A DNA stretch of 64,000 bases, taken from NCBI RefSeq assembly GCF_001635685.1, contig NZ_LWFF01000346.1, positions 45,987-109,986 on the forward strand, written 5' to 3'. The notes below the pieces were generated by a model. The model was not told the DNA's origin. It searched no databases and saw nothing but the letters and a program-made list of their open reading frames with translations. Below are positions 50,844 through 59,487 of this stretch, one piece after another; position 1 is the stretch's first letter; the number at the start of each line of letters is the position of its first letter. The position numbers and the translations under genes were made by a program. The DNA comes from Erythrobacter sp. HI0063 (GTDB taxonomy: Bacteria > Pseudomonadota > Alphaproteobacteria > Sphingomonadales > Sphingomonadaceae).

Positions 50844-51595
50844 GTGACATCGAGCGCCCCCGCTATATCCCTGTTCTGCTGCTCGATCGCCAGCGGCGGC
50901 TAGTAAAGACGGTTGCCTTCGGTGAGCGTACGTACGTCGGCGATCCCTTCAACGTCATTCGCTTGTTCAACGAGAAGGAGGTGGACGAGCTTTGCATCCT
51001 CGACATCGATGCAGGGCGGGATGGGTACGAGATCGATCACGGCTTCGTCGCCGAGCTTGCGGGCGAATGCTTCATGCCTCTTGCCTATGGTGGAGGGCTT
51101 CGTGACGTCAGGCAATGCGCGCCGCTGGTGCGAAACGGGGTCGAGAAGTTCGTGCTGGGTGCCGGCACGACCAACCCCGCCCTGATCGGCGCGCTGGCGG
51201 GCGTATATGGTTCGTCCTCCGTGGTCGCATGTGTCGATTATCGAGGCGGGCATGCTTTCGTTGATGGCGGGCAGCGCGATACGGGCCTTTCTCCGCTCGC
51301 GCTGGCGAAAGCCGCTGTCGCAGCGGGAGCAGGAGAGGTGATTATACAATCGATCGAGCGCGATGGAGCGCGAACGGGTATGGACCTGGCCATGATCGGC
51401 ACAGTCGCTGCCGAGCTCCCTGTACCGGTGATCGCGCTAGGTGGAGCGGGCGAGGTGGCGCACCTCGCCGAAGCTATCGACGCGGGCGCCGCTGCAGCCG
51501 CTTCGGGCAGCACATTCAGTTTTATCGGGCGGCTTCGCGCCGTTCTTGTCACCTACCCGGAAGATCTAACGGATAAGACAGGTGGCGCCCCATGA
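50840..51595 (+). CDS. HisF2, cyclase-like subunit of the sugar amidination system
   Basis: A 251-residue TIM barrel of the HisF family. The start reads RPRYIPVLLLDRQRRLVKTV. HisF enzymes of histidine synthesis have IPCLDVKDGRVVKG here; the first catalytic aspartate (D11 in Thermotoga HisF) is a leucine (L14) in this protein, whereas the aspartate in VVACVDYRGG is kept. This is the pattern of HisF2 proteins paired with WbpG. It would act as an ammonia conduit with HisH2. Starts and stops overlap with hisH2 and wbpG. Confidence 0.87.
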   Translation: MSDIERPRYIPVLLLDRQRRLVKTVAFGERTYVGDPFNVIRLFNEKEVDELCILDIDAGRDGYEIDHGFVAELAGECFMPLAYGGGLRDVRQCAPLVRNGVEKFVLGAGTTNPALIGALAGVYGSSSVVACVDYRGGHAFVDGGQRDTGLSPLALAKAAVAAGAGEVIIQSIERDGARTGMDLAMIGTVAAELPVPVIALGGAGEVAHLAEAIDAGAAAAASGSTFSFIGRLRAVLVTYPEDLTDKTGGAP

Positions 51596-52776
51596 TTTCA
51601 GAAGCAGACATTCAAATCGACGTGGGCGCAGTTACAACGCCGCTTGGCAACGCGGCAATCTGCAACTTCTGCGTCATGACCGAGGGTGTCGATGGCGTGT
51701 CCATCGACCCGGACGGGCAATGCAATTGCTGCAAGGATGCGCTCGCGCGCATGCCGACTGAGTGGTGGCCAGGGGCGGAGGGGGAGCGGCGCATGGCCGC
51801 GCTCGTTGCGCAACTTAAGGAAGAGGGCCAAGGAAGCCGGTACGACGCACTGGTCGGACTGAGCGGCGGGATCGATAGCGCCTATCTCGCGCATTTGATG
51901 GCAACTCGGCACGGGCTGCGCCTCTTGGCGGTACATGTCGATGCCGGGTGGAACAGCGAACCTGCAGTAAACAATATCGAGAAGTTGGTCCGCGCGCTCG
52001 ACCTCGATCTTGTGACCGAAGTCATCGAATGGAGCGAAGTGCGTGACGTGCAGCGCGCGTTCCTGCGAGCCAATGTCCTCAACCAAGACTTCCCACAGGA
52101 TCACGCGTTCTTCGCGACCCTCCTGCGTGTCGCGCGGCAATACGACGTGAAAAGTTTCTTGTCGGGCGTAAATTTTTCGTCGGAAAATCTCCATATTCCG
52201 CATGACGGGCCGAGCTCTACTGACGGGAAGCATGTGCGGGCGGTCCATGCGGCATTGGGTGAAGAGTCTCTAGCTGCCTATCCGATCATGACGATGGCCG
52301 AATACCTCTGGACGACAAGAATACGCGGTCTGCCTAAACGCTACCGCCCGCTCGATTTCATCGATTACGACAAAGAGGCGGCGCGATGCGAGCTTGAAGA
52401 CCATTATGCTTGGCGCGACTACGGACCCAAGCACAGCGAGTCGCGATTTACCAAATTCTATCAGGAAGTTTACCTTCCACGGAAACTGCGTTTCGACAAA
52501 CGGCGGCTGTTCTATTCGTCGCTCATCGTCGCGGGACAGATGACACGCGACGAGGCAATCGCGGAATTAGCGAAGCCAATCACCACGGCGCGACAGGCGG
52601 AACGCGACACGCGTTTTGTCGCCAAGAAACTGGGCATGGACCCGGCCGAGCTTGCCGCGCTAATCGACGCGCCTACGATGCCGCACGATGCTTTCGATAG
52701 CGACAAAAGAATGAGCGACCGGATGATGCGCCTTCGCAGTGCTCTGCGACGATTGATGGGGTGGATCCGGCGATGA
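51592..52776 (+). CDS. wbpG: N-acetyl sugar amidotransferase, WbpG-like
   Basis: A 394-residue enzyme predicted to convert an acetamido group at C3 of a sugar nucleotide into an acetamidino group. The ATP pyrophosphatase P-loop SGGIDS is at 91-96, and a cysteine pattern (C24, C27, C44, C46, C47) may bind zinc. The middle DFPQDHAFFATLLRVARQYD and FLSGVNFSSENLHIP are typical of the family. Ammonia would come from HisH2-HisF2 encoded just upstream. In P. aeruginosa O5 such a trio makes the ManNAc3NAmA residue of the O antigen. Confidence 0.92.
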   Translation: MISEADIQIDVGAVTTPLGNAAICNFCVMTEGVDGVSIDPDGQCNCCKDALARMPTEWWPGAEGERRMAALVAQLKEEGQGSRYDALVGLSGGIDSAYLAHLMATRHGLRLLAVHVDAGWNSEPAVNNIEKLVRALDLDLVTEVIEWSEVRDVQRAFLRANVLNQDFPQDHAFFATLLRVARQYDVKSFLSGVNFSSENLHIPHDGPSSTDGKHVRAVHAALGEESLAAYPIMTMAEYLWTTRIRGLPKRYRPLDFIDYDKEAARCELEDHYAWRDYGPKHSESRFTKFYQEVYLPRKLRFDKRRLFYSSLIVAGQMTRDEAIAELAKPITTARQAERDTRFVAKKLGMDPAELAALIDAPTMPHDAFDSDKRMSDRMMRLRSALRRLMGWIRR

Positions 52777-54128
52777 CGGCGGCCAACTCGGATCAGGGGC
52801 TACCCATACCGCTGAGGCACCTGCTGAATGGAGGGGTCGCGGCCTTTTACGGGTTCTTCCTGATCCTCACCTATCGCGAGCTTTCCAAAATATGGGGGTA
52901 TCTGGGATTCTGGTACACGCCGCCAGAACCGTCGGTCACGGCGCTGTCGGTGGCGGCGGCGGGATTGCTGGGGGCAATGTTGCCGGCGCGCAGCTGGACA
53001 GTCGTCGGATTTGCCAAATGGGTGCTCTGCTTCCTTCTGTTCATTCCAACGGTTACCATACCACCGCAGCAGGGAACCCTGCTTACCGACGACCTTCTGC
53101 TGCTCGAGACGCTGGCGCTGGGATCCGCGGTCGTGTTCATCGCTTTTCTGCGTGATGGAGCGCCATTTCCGCCATTGCGCTTATCGCGGCAGGCATTGTG
53201 GCAGGGCGTGATCGTCTGCTGGATACTCGGCAATCTCTCCATCTTGGCGGTTTTTGGCGGTTCCTTGAGCCTCGCAAGCATCGAAGAAGTTTACGACCAG
53301 CGAAGCAGCACGTCCGGTCTGGGTGGAGCTGCCATAGTTTACGTCATGGGGTTCATGAGCGGCGCGGTAAATCCATTCCTGCTGGTCATCGGTCTGGCAC
53401 AGCGGCGCTGGTCTCTGGTAGCTATGGCGCTAGCCGGACAGGTGCTAATCTATTCCACCCTGGCGGCCAAGGTGGTGCTCGGGTCGACGCTGCTTACGGT
53501 CGGAACATTTCTGGCGTTTCGCCATGGCCGCGTCGCATTCACGCGCATCAGGGCCGCAATCCTGCTCTTCGCTATTCTGGGACCGTGGATAACTGCGCCG
53601 AGAGTAATAATGGGCGGGCTCATAGGCGCGCTATCGGACCTCATCTATTTTCGCATCCTCGTCTTGCCCGGTGCGCTAGTCGGTATCTACAGCGAGTTTT
53701 TCCTGAATTATCCGGTTACGAAACTATCACACTCGCTCGTAGGGCGTGCGTTCTCGACTTACCCGTATGGCAGCGAATCCGTCGGCCAAGTGATCGGTCG
53801 GTATGTGACGCCGACACTCGGCGCCGCAAATAATTATAACGCGAATTTCATCGCTGCGGATGGTATTGCCGGCTTCAGCACCTGGGGCGTGCCAGTGATC
53901 TTTGTTTTCGCCGCTGCGTGGCTATGGTTCGCGTCGCGGTTGGTAGGACAGGGCAATCGCCAAATCGTCTGTGCAATGTTGATGCCTTTTATCACATCTC
54001 TCGCCGACGCCTCTCTCTTCACCGCCATTCTGACAAACGGCGGCGCTGCGGCAGCCTTGCTGCTCTACTTCTACCGTTCAGCAGAAGATACCAAGTCCTA
54101 CGGGGTCGCCTCGCCAAGGGTTCGATAG
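52773..54128 (+). CDS. multi-pass membrane protein, candidate Wzy polymerase
   Basis: The start ATG 52773 overlaps the wbpG stop as ATGA, giving 451 residues. About eleven hydrophobic helices and a large polar loop (about 285-370) are seen; this loop includes GRAFSTYPYGSESVGQVIGR. The layout and position directly behind the sugar enzymes fit an O-antigen/capsule polymerase. Wzy proteins have very low sequence conservation, so the assignment is by topology and context. No other Wzy candidate is present in the window. Confidence 0.65.
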   Translation: MTAANSDQGLPIPLRHLLNGGVAAFYGFFLILTYRELSKIWGYLGFWYTPPEPSVTALSVAAAGLLGAMLPARSWTVVGFAKWVLCFLLFIPTVTIPPQQGTLLTDDLLLLETLALGSAVVFIAFLRDGAPFPPLRLSRQALWQGVIVCWILGNLSILAVFGGSLSLASIEEVYDQRSSTSGLGGAAIVYVMGFMSGAVNPFLLVIGLAQRRWSLVAMALAGQVLIYSTLAAKVVLGSTLLTVGTFLAFRHGRVAFTRIRAAILLFAILGPWITAPRVIMGGLIGALSDLIYFRILVLPGALVGIYSEFFLNYPVTKLSHSLVGRAFSTYPYGSESVGQVIGRYVTPTLGAANNYNANFIAADGIAGFSTWGVPVIFVFAAAWLWFASRLVGQGNRQIVCAMLMPFITSLADASLFTAILTNGGAAAALLLYFYRSAEDTKSYGVASPRVR

Positions 54129-54259
54129 GCGTGCCCGGTCCGCTCGTGAGCCGAAGCCGTTATTATCGAACGTAAAGCGGATCTGGATAGATACGTTGCG
54201 ACCAGCGTCGTAATTACGTTTTTGAAAGTCGAACAGGTCAATCCTGTCACAAGATGGCG

Positions 54260-55045
54260 CTATTGCCGAGGCTTGGAGAAAAAATAGCAACCGTTATCAA
54301 CACTACTCAGAAATGCTTGTACGCCGCGCATCTCCAAGAACTCGTCGACGGCTCTGCGACATCCCTCATAAGAGCCGTAATCATCGATAATCACGATGCC
54401 GCCAGGAACGACCAAGTCGTAAAGATTGTCCAAGCAAACTTTGGTCGATGAATACCAGTCGCCATCCAGGCGCAAGAGCGCGATCTGCCCGATAGTATCA
54501 CGTACCGCCGGCAACGTGTTTTCGAACCAACCAGGATGGAAACATACGTTCGCCATGGGATAGCCGACGCCGCGGTCGAGAAGCTCACGACACAGATCGA
54601 CCGTTCCGTGCCCACCGACTGAATCGTAGAAACCCGTCATCGGTTTCTGAGCGGCTCCGATCTCAGAGAGATGGTGTCCCGCCTCCTCCACCGCTCGCGC
54701 ACCATCGACACTTGGATCGGGGGGGCAGATATCGGTAAAGCTGTCGAAAAGATGAAGCTTGCGTTCGCTTGCTTCACAGTCGCGCAGGGTGGCAGCCATC
54801 ATGCCCACTCCGCCGCCTTTCCAGACACCACACTCGACCAACGCACCTGGAATGCGATGCTTTGCAATCCAAGCAACTTGGTCCGCAAGGCTCACCAGGC
54901 GTGGGCGTGGCAACATCGTATTGCCCCGGACGAGGCGGATGTTCTTCTCAGTGGCAGACGGATCAGCATAAATCGGCTGCACTTCACGTGTTATCTGATA
55001 GCCAGCGCGACCGGCCAATTTTTGTAGCTTGGCTTTCAAACTCAC
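54260..55045 (-). CDS. TylF/MycF family methyltransferase
   Basis: A SAM-dependent O-methyltransferase-like protein of 261 residues from a GTG at 55045. AAAGGA lies 10 bases upstream. Family features are ALVECGVWKGGGVGMMAATL (about 68-87), LFDSFTDICPPDP, the late VCFHPGWFENTLP, and metal-site residues near LRLDGDWYSSTKVCLDNLYD and GGIVIIDDYGSYEGCRRAVD. TylF-like enzymes methylate sugars or polyketides; here a sugar O-methylation of the surface glycan is plausible. It converges with the candidate Wzy gene. Confidence 0.87.
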   Translation of the reverse strand: MSLKAKLQKLAGRAGYQITREVQPIYADPSATEKNIRLVRGNTMLPRPRLVSLADQVAWIAKHRIPGALVECGVWKGGGVGMMAATLRDCEASERKLHLFDSFTDICPPDPSVDGARAVEEAGHHLSEIGAAQKPMTGFYDSVGGHGTVDLCRELLDRGVGYPMANVCFHPGWFENTLPAVRDTIGQIALLRLDGDWYSSTKVCLDNLYDLVVPGGIVIIDDYGSYEGCRRAVDEFLEMRGVQAFLSSVDNGCYFFSKPRQ

Positions 55046-55221
55046 GGTGCTGTTGTCCTTTCCGCCAATTCAGCCGCCAGCGGCATAATGCAGGGCGCCT
55101 CATATGCAATTCGGTTTCGTTCAAAATGTATTGCTTGCGCGATTGTTTCATGTCGCGCGTCTTCGTGTAGAGCACCGATTCTAGCTTTTTTCGGTTCCGG
55201 TCGCTTGTCAGACGCGGCAAG

Positions 55222-56307
55222 TCAGCTCGCCAATTCGGCGAACCGCTCCCACTGCCGATCTTTGCTGTAGAGGGATCTTATCATCGTATTCCCTCTGGTC
55301 GCAAGTTGGCTTGTTGCAGTTTGATCGGCAACCATCTCCAAAAGGAGTTTGCGCAAGTTCTCCGTCGTACCGTAGGTTTGAAAATGGATGCCCTCATCCA
55401 TGCCGGGGGGATAGATCCCTTGATCGCTCACTAGCGCAGCTCTGCAACCCAACGATTCCCATACTCGCATATTTCCGCGATCGTGACCGGCCATGTCTAT
55501 AGCGCCGTTCACAACGATTTTCGCGCCTCCGAGGACTGCCAAAAGGTCGCGACCGAACACGGGCGGTCTGCTTACGGCGCGAAGATCGCGGTTGCGTCGA
55601 TCCTTTCGCAACGGCCCCACCCAACCGAGCGGCGTTTCCGCGAGACGTGTGTAGCGCGATACATCAAGGCACATGGCGACGGTCATGTCTTTACGTAAGG
55701 ATGCAATCGTCTGTAGCATCGCGGCTCGGTTGCGATGGTGGCGCGAATAAGTGCCGACGAATAGCACGTCGATCGGGCGGTCCGCCGTGGTTGCATAAGC
55801 GTCCATAGCCGGATCATGCGCCGGTGCGAAAAATTCCGCGCGCGCTCCCGAGGCGCGATAACCCTCGAGCAAAGACGGGAAGTTATTCACGATCAAATCG
55901 TACTTCAAAAACGCCCCTCTGTCGGATGGAGCGGCGCGCCACGCGATCGTCTTTCTTACCGAGCCCGGCAGTCGGGCAAGGAATGCATCGCCATAGCGCA
56001 TCGGGTCCAAATTGTAGAACACCTCGGTCCGATGATCTTCGATCTGGGCAAGGAGAATGTCCTCCAGTGACGTACCCGACGACAGTCCGTTTTCATCAGC
56101 CCACATTCGCTGAACGACTTCGTCATCGCCATTGGTAAAAAACGCGTCTCGCGAGCCGTCCAGCACCGGGCGCAAAAAGTGAGGAGCTCCAAACCGGTCG
56201 TCGAGAAACGCTGCGATCGCCTCGTCGAAGCTTTTGGCGCCCGCGGTAAGGGCACGCAGGCGTAGGCGGTATGACGGATAGACACTACTATTCTGGAAGA
56301 TACGCAT
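55222..56307 (-). CDS. glycosyltransferase (group 1-like)
   Basis: I choose the ATG at 56307 (MRIFQNSSVYPSYRL), preceded by AGCAGG six bases upstream; an ATG at 56325 lacks such a site. The protein has 361 residues. The second half resembles GT-B enzymes: DVLFVGTYSRHHRNRAAML, then the late KIVVNGAIDMAGHDRGNMRVWESLGC, which is the donor-binding region of CgeB/GT1-like proteins. Sugar specificity is unknown. The gene lies between the TylF-like gene and an unusual low-GC gap. Confidence 0.75.
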   Translation of the reverse strand: MRIFQNSSVYPSYRLRLRALTAGAKSFDEAIAAFLDDRFGAPHFLRPVLDGSRDAFFTNGDDEVVQRMWADENGLSSGTSLEDILLAQIEDHRTEVFYNLDPMRYGDAFLARLPGSVRKTIAWRAAPSDRGAFLKYDLIVNNFPSLLEGYRASGARAEFFAPAHDPAMDAYATTADRPIDVLFVGTYSRHHRNRAAMLQTIASLRKDMTVAMCLDVSRYTRLAETPLGWVGPLRKDRRNRDLRAVSRPPVFGRDLLAVLGGAKIVVNGAIDMAGHDRGNMRVWESLGCRAALVSDQGIYPPGMDEGIHFQTYGTTENLRKLLLEMVADQTATSQLATRGNTMIRSLYSKDRQWERFAELAS

Positions 56308-56745
56308 TTTAAGCCTGCTCACCATGGCGCGGTCGCGGATTAGGCGAGCCCATAAAAATTAGCCGTATAAGACGGATCAAACATAAGCGATCCTATGAGC
56401 TCAGCTCAGTCGCTCCCATAACGAAATCAATCACGTTCGCAATATTTGGATGACCAGTGAAGTTTTCAAATTGGCGTGGGTCGATCTAGCCACCGCCGCG
56501 ATTGCCCAATTTTTCAAACGCCGCCGCCATTGACGCTAATCAGCGTGGGGTCGCCGCATCCGTTAGGGTAATTGTTTTTCACGATCCACCAGCGAAAGTT
56601 TCAAGATCGCAGCTTGGATGATTGATGTAATCGTCTTCGAAAACGCAGTTCGTTGCCGACGGAAATATAGGAAAATCCTGGTTTGCCGGATCAATTGTCG
56701 ATTAATCGATGTTGGGCGAGGTAGAGGACGGACTGGCCCGTTTGC
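56308..56745 (-). pseudogene. low-GC gap with fragments resembling a decayed coding sequence
   Basis: About 440 bases without an intact gene. On the minus strand, protein-like fragments occur in shifted frames: TIDPANQDFPIFPSATNCVF continuing to LETFAGGS (about 56582-56700), WIVKNNYPNGCGDPTLISVN (about 56520-56592), and QFENFTGHPNIANVIDFVMG to a stop near 56397. Stops and frame changes separate them. They may be remains of one gene, but no family is recognised and chance cannot be excluded. The palindrome TCGATTAATCGA lies at 56697-56708. Confidence 0.3.
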
Positions 56746-57621
56746 TCAGCTCTCGGCCAGTTCCCTCAGATATCTGCCATAATCGCTGTTGGGCATTTTT
56801 GCAGCCTCGCGACGCACTTCTGCGGCGTCGATCCAGCCGGCGCCGAGAGCGATCTCTTCCGGGCACGCGATCATCAGCCCTTGGGTCCGCTGCACCGTAG
56901 CGATGAATTGGCCAGCGCTGAGCAGGCTGTCGGGCGTACCGGTGTCGAGCCAGGCGTATCCGCGTCCCATGATGCGCACGCTGGCTTGCCCCGCCTCCAG
57001 ATACACGCGGTTGAGATCGGTGATCTCGAGCTCGCCGCGCGGCGAGGGCTTGAGATCGCGCGCGATGGCCGGCGCCTGCGCGTCGTAGAAGTACAGGCCG
57101 GTAACAGCATAATTGGAACGCGGCTCTACCGGCTTCTCCTCGAGCGAAAGCGCGTTATAGTCGGTGTCGAACTCAACGACGCCGAAGCGCTGGGGATCGG
57201 GCACATGATAGGCGAAAAGCGAGCAGCCTTGCTCGCGGGCGTCCGCCTGCGCCAAGAGCGCGCCGAACTGGTGCCCATAGAAGATGTTATCTCCCAAGAC
57301 CAAGGCCGATGGACCGTCGGCAACGAAATCCGCGCCGATGACATAAGCCTGCGCCAAGCCTTCGGGCTTCGGCTGCACTGCATATTGGATATCGAGCCCC
57401 CACTGCTCGCCGCTGCCGAGCAATTGGCGATACAGCGCGGTGTCGTCGGGAGTGGAGATCACCAGTATCTCGCGGATACCCGCCAACATCAAGGTGGTCA
57501 GCGGATAGTAGATCATCGGTTTATCGTAGATCGGCAGGAGCTGCTTCGACGCGACCCGGGTCATCGGATAGAGACGTGTACCGCTTCCCCCCGCTAGGAT
57601 GATGCCTTTGCGATCAGTCAT
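56746..57621 (-). CDS. rmlA: glucose-1-phosphate thymidylyltransferase
   Basis: RmlA makes dTDP-glucose from glucose-1-phosphate and dTTP. From ATG 57621 it has 291 residues. The nucleotide site [20 protein letters not shown] (6-25), [13 protein letters not shown], the product-binding [12 protein letters not shown] and [20 protein letters not shown] are all intact. With rmlB and the two following genes it supplies dTDP-4-keto-6-deoxyglucose for an amino sugar. It begins 17 bases after the wecE-like stop. Confidence 0.97.
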   Translation of the reverse strand: MTDRKGIILAGGSGTRLYPMTRVASKQLLPIYDKPMIYYPLTTLMLAGIREILVISTPDDTALYRQLLGSGEQWGLDIQYAVQPKPEGLAQAYVIGADFVADGPSALVLGDNIFYGHQFGALLAQADAREQGCSLFAYHVPDPQRFGVVEFDTDYNALSLEEKPVEPRSNYAVTGLYFYDAQAPAIARDLKPSPRGELEITDLNRVYLEAGQASVRIMGRGYAWLDTGTPDSLLSAGQFIATVQRTQGLMIACPEEIALGAGWIDAAEVRREAAKMPNSDYGRYLRELAES

Positions 57622-57637
57622 GATGGCTGCACTCTTG

Positions 57638-58762
57638 TTATCGTTTGAAAAAATGTACGACGCTGTGCGCAATGCGCTCGGCCTCGTCTTCGCCAAGTTC
57701 AGCGAATAAAGGCAGTCGCACAAGCGTGTGCGAGAAGCGGTCGGCATGGGGGGTGTCAGGGCCAGCCTGATCCGCAAAGAACGGGCTTGATCGAAGGGCT
57801 TGGTAATGAAAGGCGGCGTAAATACCGTCCGCCTTCAAATGTTCCAGCAATGCGGTGCGTGTCTCTAAATCGGGACAGAGCAAGAAGAACATATGCGCAT
57901 TGTTGGTCGCATACGCGGGAATGGTCGGCAGCTCGATCGCGCCCTCTTGCGCCAGCGGCTCCAGAATGGCGGCGTAGCGATACCACGCGGCCAGCCGCCG
58001 CGCCTGGATGGCGTCTATATCCTCCAGTTGCGCGAGCAGGAAGGCGGCGATCATTTCCGACGGCAGATAGGATGAGCCAAGCGATACCCAGCCGTATTTG
58101 TCTACTTCGCCCCGAAAGAAGGCCGATCGGTCGGTGCCCTTCTCGCGAACGATCTCTGCTTGCCGGACGCGATCGGCTCGATTGACATGGAGAGCGCCGC
58201 CTTCGCCCGCGATGATGTTCTTCGTCTCGTGAAACGAGAAGGCTCCGTAATCGCCCAATGTCCCGAGCGGCCGACCTTTATATGACGATGCGATACCCTG
58301 CGCTGCATCTTCGACGATCTGTGCACTGTTGTGTTCGGCGAGTTCGGCGAGCGCATCCATATCGCACGCGACACCTGCATAATGGACCGGTACAATCGCT
58401 TTGGTCTGAGGCCCGATGAGCGCAGCGACGGAGGCGGGGTCCATATTTGGATGATTCGCGTAGCTATCGGCGAAACGTATTATGGCGCCACGCAGTGCGA
58501 AGGCATTAGCGGTCGAAACGAACGTGTAGCTCGGGACGATCACCTCATCGCCCGGCTCTATCTCACAAAGTAGTGCTGCGGCCTCGAGCGCATCGGTGCA
58601 AGAAGTGGTGAGAAAAGTTCTACCCGACCCCAGCAATCCTTCGAGCATCGCCTGACACCGTTTGGTGAATGGGCCGTCGCCCGAAAGCTTACGCGCGGCC
58701 AGCGCTTCTGCGATATTGGGCGCTTCGCGTCCGGTGAGATAGGGTTTGTTGAAGGGCGTCAC
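57638..58762 (-). CDS. wecE: dTDP-4-amino-4,6-dideoxygalactose transaminase (WecE/RffA)
   Basis: PLP aminotransferase of 374 residues that converts dTDP-4-keto-6-deoxyglucose to dTDP-Fuc4N. The GTG at 58762 ([11 protein letters not shown]) starts two bases after the stop of the acetyltransferase gene and gives the family-typical N-terminus. The PLP lysine is K181 in [35 protein letters not shown] and [19 protein letters not shown] are typical of WecE. The neighbours rmlA and the WecD-like gene support the function. Confidence 0.92.
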   Translation of the reverse strand: MTPFNKPYLTGREAPNIAEALAARKLSGDGPFTKRCQAMLEGLLGSGRTFLTTSCTDALEAAALLCEIEPGDEVIVPSYTFVSTANAFALRGAIIRFADSYANHPNMDPASVAALIGPQTKAIVPVHYAGVACDMDALAELAEHNSAQIVEDAAQGIASSYKGRPLGTLGDYGAFSFHETKNIIAGEGGALHVNRADRVRQAEIVREKGTDRSAFFRGEVDKYGWVSLGSSYLPSEMIAAFLLAQLEDIDAIQARRLAAWYRYAAILEPLAQEGAIELPTIPAYATNNAHMFFLLCPDLETRTALLEHLKADGIYAAFHYQALRSSPFFADQAGPDTPHADRFSHTLVRLPLFAELGEDEAERIAHSVVHFFKR

Positions 58763-58764
58763 GT

Positions 58765-59487
58765 TTAGATCCAGAAATGAAAAGTGTCCGAAATCCGCTC
58801 GATACTGAAGTCGGCGGAATCGTAGGCGGCGAGTGCACCAGCATTTTCGCCCTGCGTGGTCACTTGAACGGCGGATCCCCGATGCTCCGCTGTCCACACG
58901 ACTGCGCCACGCAGCAACTCGCTGCCGAGGCCGCGGCCACGATGCGCGGCATGGACTGCAAATAATCCGATGACGCCAACGCCATCCTTCATGGAGATGG
59001 ATATCATGCCACCGACCGTGCCTGCTACCCGAGTGACCAACACGGCTTGGTCGTGCCCTTCGGCCATGCTGTTTTCGATCCAAATGTCGTAAAGAGCCGT
59101 GAATTGCTGGTCGGTAATGCCAGGATCGATCCGGAAACGCGATAGTTCCCCACTTGCGAGCGCGAGCGACCGTACCATGCGGCGATCCGCCTCATCAGGA
59201 TTGTGGCTGAGTTCTTCGACGCCTTCCGGCATCAATCTGTCGAGTTGGTGTGTAACCAACTCCACTCGCCGTCCGACGAAACGCCCGCCAAGCTTTTCCG
59301 CCTTCTCGCGCAGACTCGTATGGTCTGCGTCCACGTCGAGATAGGCCAGTCGCGTCTTGGAGACCCTAAGTTCGGCTATGGCGTCATCAAGCGTCAATTT
59401 ACCGTGGAAGGTCAGACGAGCGACTGGGAAGCCGAAGAAATCGCTGTCCCACTCAAGCGGTTCGATCGCGATGTCCTGAGCGGTCAT
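58765..59487 (-). CDS. wecD: GNAT acetyltransferase, WecD/RffC-like (dTDP-Fuc4N acetyltransferase)
   Basis: A 240-residue protein with a C-terminal GNAT domain. The start EPLEWDSDFFGFPVARL (about 9-25) is the signature of WecD/RffC; the acetyl-CoA motif is FAVHAAHRGRGLGSELLRGA near 183-202. It would N-acetylate dTDP-Fuc4N to dTDP-Fuc4NAc. Its ATG overlaps the glycosyltransferase stop, and it directly precedes the WecE gene, so the pathway order is conserved. Confidence 0.87.
   Translation of the reverse strand: MTAQDIAIEPLEWDSDFFGFPVARLTFHGKLTLDDAIAELRVSKTRLAYLDVDADHTSLREKAEKLGGRFVGRRVELVTHQLDRLMPEGVEELSHNPDEADRRMVRSLALASGELSRFRIDPGITDQQFTALYDIWIENSMAEGHDQAVLVTRVAGTVGGMISISMKDGVGVIGLFAVHAAHRGRGLGSELLRGAVVWTAEHRGSAVQVTTQGENAGALAAYDSADFSIERISDTFHFWI

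Noticed and set aside
50226..51595. hisH and hisF as histidine biosynthesis genes
   Set aside because: No other his genes are near, HisF lacks the first catalytic Asp, and both are coupled to a WbpG-like amidotransferase, so the sugar amidination role fits better.
54983..54995. TTCACGTGTTATC considered as a fifth parS
   Set aside because: Only CACGTG and a few flanking bases match; the right arm is wrong.
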